Assembly (NCBI RefSeq): GCF_002270415.1
Contig: NZ_NNRI01000017.1
Coordinates: forward strand, 372,001 to 436,000
DNA: 64,000 nucleotides
Direction of reading: 5' to 3'
From: Mesorhizobium sophorae
GTDB lineage: Bacteria; Pseudomonadota; Alphaproteobacteria; Rhizobiales; Rhizobiaceae
The notes beneath the pieces were generated by a model. That model was not told where the DNA came from, ran no database searches, and saw nothing but the letters and a program-made list of their open reading frames with translations. Both the position numbers and the translations under genes were made by a program. Shown piece by piece: positions 18,061 to 26,331 of the stretch (positions within the stretch are counted from its first letter, which is position 1; each line of letters starts with the position of its first letter).

Positions 18061-18087
18061 GATCAATCTTGATCAATATAATCAATA
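18061..18087. promoter_or_regulatory. Three direct ATCAAT repeats at 9-10 base spacing
   Basis: ATCAAT cores occur at 18062, 18072 and 18081, the first two within GATCAAT. They lie between the two divergent citrate synthase genes and directly before the HTH-fused one. Helically phased repeats suit cooperative binding on one DNA face. Binding by the HTH-citrate synthase or another regulator is inference. Confidence 0.4.
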
Positions 18088-18099
18088 TCAGAGTTCGAT

Positions 18100-19242
18100 A
18101 TGTCCGAGTGGTTGTCGCGGGAAGAGGCGCTGGAAAGGCTCAAGGTGCGGCCCCAGACACTCTACGCCTATGTCAGCCGCGGCCGCATCGGCATGCAACC
18201 GGACCGCGCCGATCCGCGCCGCAGCCAATATCGTGCCGACGACATAGCGGCACTGGCAACGCGAAGGGCGCGAGGACGCAGCCCGTCGGCCATCGCCGAA
18301 AGCGCCATTGCCTGGGGCGAACCGTCGATCGTCACCTCGATCTCGACCGTCTTGCACGGTCATCTTGTCTATCGTGGCCAGGACGCCGTTGCGCTTTCAG
18401 CGAGTGCCACGCTGGAAGAAACAGCGGCAGTGCTGTGGGCGCTGCCAGAACCGGTGGCCTTCCGAGCGCCGGCGCCGGATGCGGCCCACCAACCCGGCCG
18501 GACCTCGGCCTTTGCGCAACTTGCCGTGCTTGCCGGCCAGGGGCGGCCTTCACTCGGGCGCAGCGCCACCTCGCTGCATGCCGATGCCGCGCACGCGGTC
18601 GGCGTGTTGGCCTGCGCCTTGGGAGCATCGCCGGGACCGGACCCAGTTCATCGGCGATTGGCGCGGGACTGGTCGGTGGATGCAGCGGGAGCCGATGCGA
18701 TCCGCCGCGCGCTCGTCCTGCTCGCCGACCACGAACTCAACGCATCGACCTTCGCCGCCCGCGTCGCGGCCTCGACCGGAGCGCCGATGGCCGCTTGCCT
18801 GCTCGCTGGGTTGGCGACACTGTCAGGCCCTCGCCATGGCGGCGCCGGCGAAGCGGTGATGCAACTGGCCGAGGATGCGGGGCGGCACGGTGCCGAGGCG
18901 GCGATCCGGCGCTGGCTCAGCCATGACCGGCCTCTGCCGAGCTTCGGCCATCCGCTCTATCCCGACGGCGATCCCCGCGCGGCGGCATTGCTGAGCGTGA
19001 TCGACATCGATGATCTCTCTCAATCGCTGCGTGATGCGGCCCTTGCCGCGACCGGCACGCGCCCGAACATCGACTTCGCATTGGCCGTGCTGACACGCGG
19101 CCTTGGCTTGCCGCGCGATGCACCGTTCCGCCTGTTCGCACTCGCACGCAGCGTCGGCTGGGCCGCGCACACGATCGAACAGGTGACAAGTGGAAGTGTC
19201 ATCAGGCCACGCGGCCGCTATGAGGGATTGCTGCCGCTATAG
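18100..19242 (+). CDS. Citrate synthase domain fused to an N-terminal DNA-binding helix-turn-helix
   Basis: A 380-residue protein. Residues 1-65 form an excisionase/MerR-like HTH (WLSREEALERLKVRPQTLYAY, shown here shortened as LSREEALERL and VRPQTLYAYVSRGRIG, then RRSQYRADDIAAL). Residues from about 75 on form a citrate synthase fold. The catalytic triad looks intact: GPRHGGAGE, SFGHPLYPDGDPRA and PNIDFALAVL (His, His, Asp). An enzyme fold coupled to a DNA-binding domain suggests a metabolite-sensing regulator, perhaps of the facing citrate synthase gene. Whether it also catalyses condensation is unknown. Confidence 0.85.
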   Translation: MSEWLSREEALERLKVRPQTLYAYVSRGRIGMQPDRADPRRSQYRADDIAALATRRARGRSPSAIAESAIAWGEPSIVTSISTVLHGHLVYRGQDAVALSASATLEETAAVLWALPEPVAFRAPAPDAAHQPGRTSAFAQLAVLAGQGRPSLGRSATSLHADAAHAVGVLACALGASPGPDPVHRRLARDWSVDAAGADAIRRALVLLADHELNASTFAARVAASTGAPMAACLLAGLATLSGPRHGGAGEAVMQLAEDAGRHGAEAAIRRWLSHDRPLPSFGHPLYPDGDPRAAALLSVIDIDDLSQSLRDAALAATGTRPNIDFALAVLTRGLGLPRDAPFRLFALARSVGWAAHTIEQVTSGSVIRPRGRYEGLLPL

Positions 19243-19281
19243 CGGCATGTGCCGGCTAGCGGATCTTTCGATCGGAACCGC

Positions 19282-19884
19282 TCACGACATCGTGTCGAGC
19301 TTGCGCTGCATGGCGGCGATCTGATCCTTCAGATCCTGAAGGTCGTCGGGCTTTTCCGGTGTTTCCTTCCTGGCCGGCTCGGCCGGGGTCGGCGCGGAAC
19401 CCGCCGGCGGGAAGGGCGTGAACAGCCGCATCGCATTCTGGAACATTTCCATGTTGCGGCGCGTCTGCTCCTCCAGCGCCTTGATCGGCGTGGTGATCTT
19501 CATCATGTCCAGCGGCGACTTGCCGAGCGCACCCTTCATCTGCTCGCGAAAGCGTTCCTGCTCCTTGGAGAAGGCGAGCATGGACTGTTCGAGGAAGCTC
19601 GGCACGATCATCTGCATCTGGTCGCCATAATAGGCGATCAGCTGGCGCAGGAACGGGATCGGCAGCATGTTCTGCCCATCCTTGTTCTCCAGCTCGAAGA
19701 TGATCTGGGTCAGCACCGGATGGGTGATGTCGTCACCAGTCTTGGCGTCCTGAACGGTGAACTCCTCGCCCTTCTTGACCATCTCGGCGAGGTCCTCGAG
19801 CGTCACATAGGTGCTGGTGCCTGTGTTGTAGAGGCGGCGATTGGCGTATTTCTTGATGATGATCGGATCGTCTTTCGCGGCCAT
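19282..19884 (-). CDS. phaR: PHB synthesis repressor PhaR
   Basis: A 200-residue regulator of polyhydroxybutyrate synthesis. The N-terminal PHB/PHA accumulation-regulator DNA-binding domain is clear (IIIKKYANRRLYNTGTSTYV), followed by the conserved granule-binding region (LPIPFLRQLIAYYGDQM). A Pro/Ala-rich stretch and a short terminal helix follow. I chose the second ATG, six bases after GGGGAGG; an in-frame ATG lies at 19890. It is divergent from phaA with PhaR-type sites between them, consistent with feedback control by free PHB (known for the family). Confidence 0.95.
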   Translation of the reverse strand: MAAKDDPIIIKKYANRRLYNTGTSTYVTLEDLAEMVKKGEEFTVQDAKTGDDITHPVLTQIIFELENKDGQNMLPIPFLRQLIAYYGDQMQMIVPSFLEQSMLAFSKEQERFREQMKGALGKSPLDMMKITTPIKALEEQTRRNMEMFQNAMRLFTPFPPAGSAPTPAEPARKETPEKPDDLQDLKDQIAAMQRKLDTMS

Positions 19885-20006
19885 CTGCATCCTCCCCGGG
19901 ACACCGGCGCCCCCGAGTAAGCCGCCGGTAACGATTGTGCCTTTTTTGAGGATATGCGCAAAAGCCTCACAATTCCAAGCAGTTTGTGCACTGCGGCATC
20001 ATTAAA

Positions 20007-20039
20007 TGCTGCATAGCAGGCAAAATATGCTGCGCAGCA
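20007..20039. promoter_or_regulatory. Two PhaR-type boxes between phaR and phaA
   Basis: TGCTGCATAGCA at 20007-20018 contains an exact CTGC-N3-GCAG (20009-20019), the reported PhaR consensus. TGCTGCGCAGCA at 20028-20039 is a perfect twelve-base palindrome with the same half-sites but no spacer. The two start 21 bases apart, two helical turns. The rest of the 297-base intergenic region shows further TGC/GCA half-sites, e.g. near 19987, but nothing else I can name. Confidence 0.65.
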
Positions 20040-20181
20040 ACGGACAGAGCAGCGCCATCGCAAGGCGCGATGTGCTTGCAGCGCATGGGCGCCATGCCCA
20101 TTTCCGGTTTGACTTGGGTTCTGGAAAGGGCAAGAAAAGTCCTCAACGACAGAACAACACCCTTGAAGTCTGGAGAAGAAA

Positions 20182-21360
20182 ATGTCCGCTTCCATCGTCA
20201 TTGCCAGTGCGGCGCGCACGCCGGTCGGCTCCTTCAACGGCGCTTTCGCCACCACCCCGGCGCATGAGCTCGGTGCTATCGTCATCAAGGAACTGCTGTC
20301 GCGTGCCGGTGTCGAACCAGGCGAGGTCGACGAGGTCATCCTCGGCCAGGTGCTGACCGCCGCTCAGGGTCAGAACCCGGCCCGCCAGGCATCGATCAAT
20401 GCCGGCCTGCCCAAGGAAACCACGGCCTGGGGCCTCAACCAGGTTTGCGGCTCGGGCCTGCGCGCCATTGCGCTCGGCATGCAGCAGATCGCCACCGGCG
20501 ATGCCAAGGTGGTCATCGCCGGCGGACAGGAATCGATGTCGCTTTCGGCGCATGCCCAGCACCTGCGCGCCGGCGTCAAGATGGGTGACTTCAAGCTGAT
20601 CGACACCATGATCAAGGACGGACTGTGGGATGCCTTCAACGGCTACCACATGGGCAACACCGCCGAAAACGTCGCTCGTCAGTTCCAGATCACCCGCGAC
20701 GATCAGGACCAGTTTGCGCTCGCCTCGCAGAACAAGGCCGAGGCGGCGCAGAAGGCCGGCAAGTTCAAGGACGAGATCGTCGCCGTCACCATCAAGGGCA
20801 GGAAGGGCGACACCATTGTCGACCAGGACGAGTACATCCGTCACGGCGCCACGCTTGACGCCATGACCAAGCTGAAGCCGGCTTTCGACAAGGACGGCAC
20901 TGTGACCGCCGCCAACGCCTCCGGCATCAACGACGGCGCCGCCGGTGCGGTGCTGATGAGCGAAGCGGAAGCGGCGAGGCGCGGCATCACCCCGCTGGCG
21001 CGCATCGTGTCCTGGGCAACCGCCGGCGTCGACCCGCAGATCATGGGCACCGGTCCGATACCGGCCTCGCGCAAGGCATTGGAGAAGGCCGGCTGGTCGG
21101 TCGGCGATCTCGACCTGATCGAGGCCAACGAGGCCTTTGCCGCCCAGGCTTGCGCCGTCAACAAGGACATGGGCTGGGATCCCTCGATCGTCAACGTCAA
21201 TGGCGGCGCCATTGCCATCGGCCATCCGATCGGTGCTTCGGGTGCCCGCATCTTCAACACGCTGGTCTTCGAGATGCGCCGGCGCGGCGCCAAGAAAGGC
21301 CTCGCCACCCTGTGCATCGGCGGCGGCATGGGCGTCGCCATGTGCGTGGAAGCGCTCTAA
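20182..21360 (+). CDS. phaA: Acetyl-CoA acetyltransferase (beta-ketothiolase)
   Basis: A 392-residue thiolase that condenses two acetyl-CoA to acetoacetyl-CoA, the first step of PHB synthesis. The acyl-accepting Cys89 is in NQVCGSGLRAI, the catalytic His is in AIGHPIGASG, and the second Cys is in LCIGGGMGVAM. GGAG precedes the ATG. phaB follows 93 bases downstream on the same strand, and PhaR sites lie upstream. The polymerase gene phaC is not in the window. Confidence 0.96.
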   Translation: MSASIVIASAARTPVGSFNGAFATTPAHELGAIVIKELLSRAGVEPGEVDEVILGQVLTAAQGQNPARQASINAGLPKETTAWGLNQVCGSGLRAIALGMQQIATGDAKVVIAGGQESMSLSAHAQHLRAGVKMGDFKLIDTMIKDGLWDAFNGYHMGNTAENVARQFQITRDDQDQFALASQNKAEAAQKAGKFKDEIVAVTIKGRKGDTIVDQDEYIRHGATLDAMTKLKPAFDKDGTVTAANASGINDGAAGAVLMSEAEAARRGITPLARIVSWATAGVDPQIMGTGPIPASRKALEKAGWSVGDLDLIEANEAFAAQACAVNKDMGWDPSIVNVNGGAIAIGHPIGASGARIFNTLVFEMRRRGAKKGLATLCIGGGMGVAMCVEAL

Positions 21361-21453
21361 GGATATCACCTGAACGGGCGGCGCGAGCCGCCCGGTCGGT
21401 ATGCAGTGCCTGCCAAGCCCGACAACAGGGCGATATCAAAATAGGGGAAACGC

Positions 21454-22179
21454 ATGACCAAGGTAGCAATCGTCACAGGCGGATCGCGCGGCATCGGCGC
21501 GGCGATCTCGATCGCATTGAAGAACGCCGGCTATTCGGTTGCCGCCAACTACGCCGGCAATGACGACGCGGCGGCGAAATTCAAGGCCGAGACCGGTATC
21601 CCGGTCTACAAATGGTCGGTCGCCGACTACGATTCCTGCGCCGCCGGCATCAAGCAGGTCGAGGCTGATCTCGGTCCGGTCTCGGTGCTGGTCAACAATG
21701 CCGGCATCACCCGCGACGCGATGTTCCACAAGATCACGCGCGAACAGTGGAAAGAGGTCATCGACACCAATTTGTCCGGCGTCTTCAACATGACGCATCC
21801 GCTGTGGAGCGGCATGCGCGACCGCAAGTTCGGCCGCGTCATCACCATCTCCTCGATCAACGGCCAGAAGGGCCAGGCCGGGCAGGTGAATTATTCCGCC
21901 GCCAAGGCCGGCGACATCGGTTTTTCGAAGGCGCTCGCCCAGGAAGGGGCCCGCGCCGGCATCACCGTCAATGTCATCTGTCCCGGCTATATCGCCACCG
22001 AAATGGTCAAGGCGATCGACGAGAAGGTGCTCAACGAGCGCATCATCCCGCAGATCCCGATCGGTCGCCTCGGCGAGCCGGAAGAGATCGCCCGCTGCGT
22101 CGTCTTCCTCGCATCCGAAGATGCAGGCTTCATCACCGGCTCGACCATCACAGCCAATGGCGGCCAATACTTCGCCTGA
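21454..22179 (+). CDS. phaB: Acetoacetyl-CoA reductase
   Basis: A 241-residue short-chain dehydrogenase reducing acetoacetyl-CoA to (R)-3-hydroxybutyryl-CoA with NADPH, the second PHB step. Visible are the cofactor loop TGGSRGIGAAI, NNAGITRD, the catalytic Ser in ISSINGQKGQ, the YSAAK active site, and a C-terminal GSTITANGGQYFA typical of PhaB. AGGGGAAACGC is the ribosome binding site. Second gene of phaAB. Confidence 0.96.
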   Translation: MTKVAIVTGGSRGIGAAISIALKNAGYSVAANYAGNDDAAAKFKAETGIPVYKWSVADYDSCAAGIKQVEADLGPVSVLVNNAGITRDAMFHKITREQWKEVIDTNLSGVFNMTHPLWSGMRDRKFGRVITISSINGQKGQAGQVNYSAAKAGDIGFSKALAQEGARAGITVNVICPGYIATEMVKAIDEKVLNERIIPQIPIGRLGEPEEIARCVVFLASEDAGFITGSTITANGGQYFA

Positions 22180-22265
22180 AGCATCTCACTTCGCCTGAAG
22201 CAGGCCAGGAAAGTGCGAAGCGGTTTTCTGTCCACGGCAGAAGCGCCGGTGTGAGTGGAGAGATC

Positions 22266-22289
22266 GACGGACCGGCAAACCGGTCCGTC
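22266..22289 (+). terminator. Hairpin downstream of phaB
   Basis: A perfect ten-base stem (GACGGACCGG and complement) with loop CAAA, 87 bases after phaB. No T tract follows, so it is either a weak terminator or an mRNA 3'-end stabilising hairpin. Confidence 0.5.
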
Positions 22290-22918
22290 ATTCGCCGGTT
22301 GCTGACCCAATCCGGCACGCAGAGGTTAACAACCACCGGCCGCCTTGTGCAAAAGTGGCTTTGCAACCTGTGGATTCTTGGTGGATAAGCTGTTCGCAAC
22401 ACAAGATATTGGGGTGAACAAACCGGGAAGATTCTGGCATCGCCGATTCGTAGCCGATTCGTTCCGGCTTTGAGCGGAGTGTTAACGACGACAACCGGAA
22501 TCGCCCGTCAAATCCTTAACGCCGCTTAGGAAAGATCAACAATTTCATAATCTTGGATGTGGCTGGCCAAGGCACTCCAGTCGTTCGCCGGCAAAGGTTA
22601 ACGGCAGAGCTCGCCCTGCATGAAACGGGCCAGTTCGTTGATTCAGCATGTGGTGAGACTCATGGTCACAAAATCCATATGTAGCCGTGAACAAAAGCTG
22701 AATCTGGTCGAGTCACTGATTCGTGTCCGATTCGTTCCAGACTCGTTCCAACTGTTAATCCGCAACCAATCTGGAGCTTGACAGGAGACGACTTCGAGCC
22801 GCCGGTGGAACATTCCGCTTTCGCTTCGCGCTCGAAATCCTTATGTGTCGCCTGTCATACGCGCCACTTGAGGCACGCTCCCGACAACGAGAGACCAGAA
22901 AGCCTTATTTCCAGGTCG
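22290..22918. other. Non-coding region dense in GANTC sites
   Basis: About 630 bases with no convincing gene between phaB and the helicase gene. Twelve GANTC sequences (the CcrM methylase target) lie between 22373 and 22744, the last five spaced 8-11 bases apart. Two DnaA-box-like sequences lie at 22369-22377 and 22380-22388. A 21-base motif is repeated with two mismatches at 22445 and 22718. The stretch may hold the helicase promoter and a cell-cycle-regulated element; the function is inference. Confidence 0.55.
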
Positions 22919-25900
22919 ATGAACATCCAGTCGAAACATACCGAGCCGCTGATCCTGTCGGGCCGTGACGTGACCGCCGTGCTTGGGCCGACCAACACCG
23001 GCAAGACCCATCTCGCCATCGAGCGCATGGTGGCGCACGAGAGCGGCATCATCGGGCTGCCACTCAGGCTGCTTGCGCGTGAGGTCTATGGCCGCGTCTG
23101 CGAAAAGGTCGGCGCCCACAAGGTCGCGCTGATCACCGGCGAGGAGAAGATCCAGCCGCCCGGCGCCAAATATTCGGTCTGCACCGTCGAGGCCATGCCG
23201 CGCGAGACCGACGCCGCCTTCGTCGCCATCGACGAGGTGCAGTTGGCCGGCGATCTCGAGCGCGGCCACATCTTCACCGACCGTATCCTGCACCTGCGCG
23301 GCCGCCAGGAAACGCTGCTGCTGGGTGCGGCCACCATGCACGGCATCCTCCAGCGCCTCTTGAAGGGCGTCTCCGTGGTGACGCGGCCGAGGCTGTCGCA
23401 TCTTGCCTATGCCGGTTCGAAGAAGCTGACGCGGCTGCCGCGGCGCACGGCGATCGTCGCCTTCTCCGCCGACGAGGTCTATGCCATCGCCGAATTGATC
23501 CGCCGCCAGCAGGGCGGCGCCGCCGTCGTGCTCGGCGCGCTGTCGCCTCGCACCCGCAACGCCCAGGTGGCGCTGTTCCAGTCGGGCGACGTTGACTATC
23601 TGATCGCCACCGACGCCATCGGCATGGGTCTCAACCTTGATCTCGATCATGTCGCCTTCGCCCAGAACCGTAAGTTCGACGGCTATCAGTATCGCAACCT
23701 GACGGCGGCCGAGCTCGGCCAGATCGCCGGCCGCGCCGGTCGGCATCTTCGCGACGGCACGTTTGGCGTCACCGGCCAGGTCGATCCGCTGGACGAGGAT
23801 CTGGTCAAGAAGATCGAAGGCCACGACTTCGACCCGGTGAAGGTGCTGCAGTGGCGCACCGCGCATTTCGACTTCGCCAGCCTCGACGCGCTGAAACGCT
23901 CGATCGAGACCAACGCCCCGGTCGAGGGGCTGACGCGGGCACTGCCTGCCGTCGATGCGCAGGCGCTCGAGCACCTGTCGCGCGACGAGGACATCCGCGC
24001 ACTCGCCACCAATGCCAAACGCGTGGCGCTGCTGTGGGAAGCCTGCGCGCTGCCCGACTACCGCAAGATCGCGCCGGCCCAGCATGCCGACCTCATTGCT
24101 TCGATCTATACGGACCTTGCCCGGCATGGCCATGTCGATGAAAATTACATGGCCGAGCAGGTGCGCCGCGCCGACACCACAGAAGGCGACATCGACACGC
24201 TGTCGCATCGCATTGCCCAGATCCGCACCTGGACATTCGTGTCGAACCGGCCCGGCTGGCTGGCCGATCAGGCACACTGGCAGGAAAAGACGCGCGAAAT
24301 CGAAGACAGATTGTCGGATGCGCTGCATGAGCGGTTGACGAAACGCTTCGTAGACCGCAGGACTTCCGTCCTCATGCGGCGCCTTAGAGAAAATACCATG
24401 CCTGAAGCCGAAATTAGTCCTACCGGAACCGTCCTTGTCGAAGGCCATCATGTCGGCGAGTTGCAAGGGTTCCGCTTCACCGCCGACCAGACCGCCGGCG
24501 GCGAAGACGCCAAGGCTGTGCGCACCGCCGCCCAGAAGGCGCTGGCCGCCGAATTCGAAGCGCGCGCCGAACGCTTCGGTGCTAGCGCCAATGGCGACAT
24601 CGCACTTGGCTCGGATGGCACGCTGCGCTGGATCGGCGCGCCGATCGGCACGTTGGTTGCCGGCGAAGACACGCTCAAGCCGCGCCTCGTGCTGCTGGCC
24701 GACGAACAGTTGACCGGCCCGGCGCGCGACAAGGTCGCGGCGCGTGCCGAACGTTTCGTCAATTTCCAGATCGAGTTGCTGCTGAAGCCGCTGATCGACC
24801 TGAAGAACGCCGATCAGATTGCCGGCATCGGCCGCGGTATCGCCTTCCAGCTGGTCGAGAATTTCGGCCTCATCAACCGCCGCGACATTGCCGAAGAGAT
24901 GAAGTCGCTCGACCAGGAGGGCCGTGCAGCCCTTCGACGGCTCGGCGTGCGCTTCGGCGCCTACCATGTCTTCGTGCCGGCGCTGATCAAGCCGGCGCCA
25001 GCCGGACTGGTGACGCTGCTGTGGGCGCTGAAGAACGACGGCAAGGACAAGCCGGGCTTTGGCGACGTGGTCCATGCACTCGCCTCCGGCCGCACCTCGG
25101 TGGTCATCGATCCCACTTTCGACAAGACCTTCTACAAGCTTGCCGGCTACCGCAATCTCGGCCGCCGCGCGGTGCGCATCGACATTCTGGAGCGGCTGGC
25201 GGATTTGATCCGCCCGGCGACCAACTGGAAGCCTGGTCTCGGCCAACGGCCGGACGGCGCCTATGACGGCCAGTCCTTCATGGTGACGCCGCCGATGATG
25301 TCGATCCTGGGCGCCACCGCCGACGACATGGAAGAGATCCTGAAAGGTCTCGGCTACCGTGCCGAGCCGAAGCCGGCCGTCGAGGTCAAGGCGCGGCTCG
25401 AGGCGCAGGACAATGCCGCGCGCGAAGCGGCGGCGGCGAAGGCCGCGGCTGAAGAGGCCGCACGGGCCGAGCAGGCCAAGGCAGCGGAAGCCGCGGCGGT
25501 CGACGCGGCTGCGGAGGCGCCGGTCGAAGGTTCGGAGCCGGCTGCCGCTGTCGAGGCCACGGCCGAAATTCCTGTCGAACCCATAGCGGAAGCGGCGGCC
25601 GAGCCGGTCGCGGAAGAACAACCCGAAGCGCCGGCCGAAGCCACGGAAGAAGCAGCAACGGAGGCCGTCGTCGAAGTGGTCGCCGAACCCGTGCTGGCTG
25701 CCGAGCCAGAGACGGAAGCCGAACCTGTCGCGACCGCATCGGCCGAGCCAGTTTCCGAAACTGCGCCCGCGGCGGAAGTGACGTCGGACGAGCCTGTCGT
25801 GGTGGCCGATGCAGCCGCCAGCGAGCCCGCTCCGGAAGCCGAGGCGCCAAAGCCGATCCTGTTGTGGCGTCAGGGCCGTTTCGAACAGCGCCCCCGCCAT

Positions 25901-26314
25901 CCCGGCCGCAACAATCGCTCGCGCAACGGACAGGCGCGCGGCCGAAGCGATGCACCGGCCGATGCTGCCGGAGCACCGGCCCCAGCGACGCCTGGAGAAC
26001 GTCCTGCTCACGAGGGGCGACGCGACGGCACCGGCAAGCCGCGCTTCGACCGCTCGAAGTTCAAGCCCAAGCCGCAGGGCGAGGGCGAGCAGCGTCGTGA
26101 AGGCCGCCCACAGGGCGAGCGCCCCGACCGCCGCGAAGGTCGGCCCGACTGGAAGGGCGGCAGGCCGGATGGCAAGGGTGGCGGCCCCGATCGAGGCAAG
26201 GGCGGCGGAAAGCCGACCTTTCAGCCGAAGCCGCGCGAGGAGCGCCCGGTGCGCTTCGATCCGGACTCGCCCTTCGCCAAGCTCGCCGCTTTGCGCGACC
26301 AGCTGAAGAAGTAG
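22919..26314 (+). CDS. SUV3-like superfamily 2 helicase with disordered C-terminal tail
   Basis: A 1131-residue ATP-dependent RNA/DNA helicase. Motif I is GPTNTGKTH, motif II is DEVQ in AFVAIDEVQLAGDLE, and motif VI is in QIAGRAGRHLRDG, preceded by ATDAIGMGLNLD. This combination matches the mitochondrial SUV3/alphaproteobacterial helicase family. From about residue 823 an Ala/Glu/Pro-rich acidic tail runs to about 976, followed by an Arg/Gly/Lys-rich basic tail to about 1116. Both are probably disordered, and the basic part probably binds RNA. An earlier in-frame ATG exists at 22778 without family likeness. The S4 protein gene follows 17 bases on, so the pair is probably co-transcribed for RNA metabolism. 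Confidence 0.92.
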   Translation: MNIQSKHTEPLILSGRDVTAVLGPTNTGKTHLAIERMVAHESGIIGLPLRLLAREVYGRVCEKVGAHKVALITGEEKIQPPGAKYSVCTVEAMPRETDAAFVAIDEVQLAGDLERGHIFTDRILHLRGRQETLLLGAATMHGILQRLLKGVSVVTRPRLSHLAYAGSKKLTRLPRRTAIVAFSADEVYAIAELIRRQQGGAAVVLGALSPRTRNAQVALFQSGDVDYLIATDAIGMGLNLDLDHVAFAQNRKFDGYQYRNLTAAELGQIAGRAGRHLRDGTFGVTGQVDPLDEDLVKKIEGHDFDPVKVLQWRTAHFDFASLDALKRSIETNAPVEGLTRALPAVDAQALEHLSRDEDIRALATNAKRVALLWEACALPDYRKIAPAQHADLIASIYTDLARHGHVDENYMAEQVRRADTTEGDIDTLSHRIAQIRTWTFVSNRPGWLADQAHWQEKTREIEDRLSDALHERLTKRFVDRRTSVLMRRLRENTMPEAEISPTGTVLVEGHHVGELQGFRFTADQTAGGEDAKAVRTAAQKALAAEFEARAERFGASANGDIALGSDGTLRWIGAPIGTLVAGEDTLKPRLVLLADEQLTGPARDKVAARAERFVNFQIELLLKPLIDLKNADQIAGIGRGIAFQLVENFGLINRRDIAEEMKSLDQEGRAALRRLGVRFGAYHVFVPALIKPAPAGLVTLLWALKNDGKDKPGFGDVVHALASGRTSVVIDPTFDKTFYKLAGYRNLGRRAVRIDILERLADLIRPATNWKPGLGQRPDGAYDGQSFMVTPPMMSILGATADDMEEILKGLGYRAEPKPAVEVKARLEAQDNAAREAAAAKAAAEEAARAEQAKAAEAAAVDAAAEAPVEGSEPAAAVEATAEIPVEPIAEAAAEPVAEEQPEAPAEATEEAATEAVVEVVAEPVLAAEPETEAEPVATASAEPVSETAPAAEVTSDEPVVVADAAASEPAPEAEAPKPILLWRQGRFEQRPRHPGRNNRSRNGQARGRSDAPADAAGAPAPATPGERPAHEGRRDGTGKPRFDRSKFKPKPQGEGEQRREGRPQGERPDRREGRPDWKGGRPDGKGGGPDRGKGGGKPTFQPKPREERPVRFDPDSPFAKLAALRDQLKK

Positions 26315-26331
26315 ACTCAGGGCTCGCGTCG

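Noticed and set aside
22500..22530. CtrA-type TTAA-N7-TTAA box
   Set aside because: The best fit is TTAA-N6-TTAG, wrong spacing and sequence.
22290..22777. Chromosomal origin of replication (oriC)
   Set aside because: Only two imperfect DnaA-like boxes, no clear AT-rich unwinding region, and no hemE, parAB or dnaA neighbour; kept as a regulatory-region hypothesis only.
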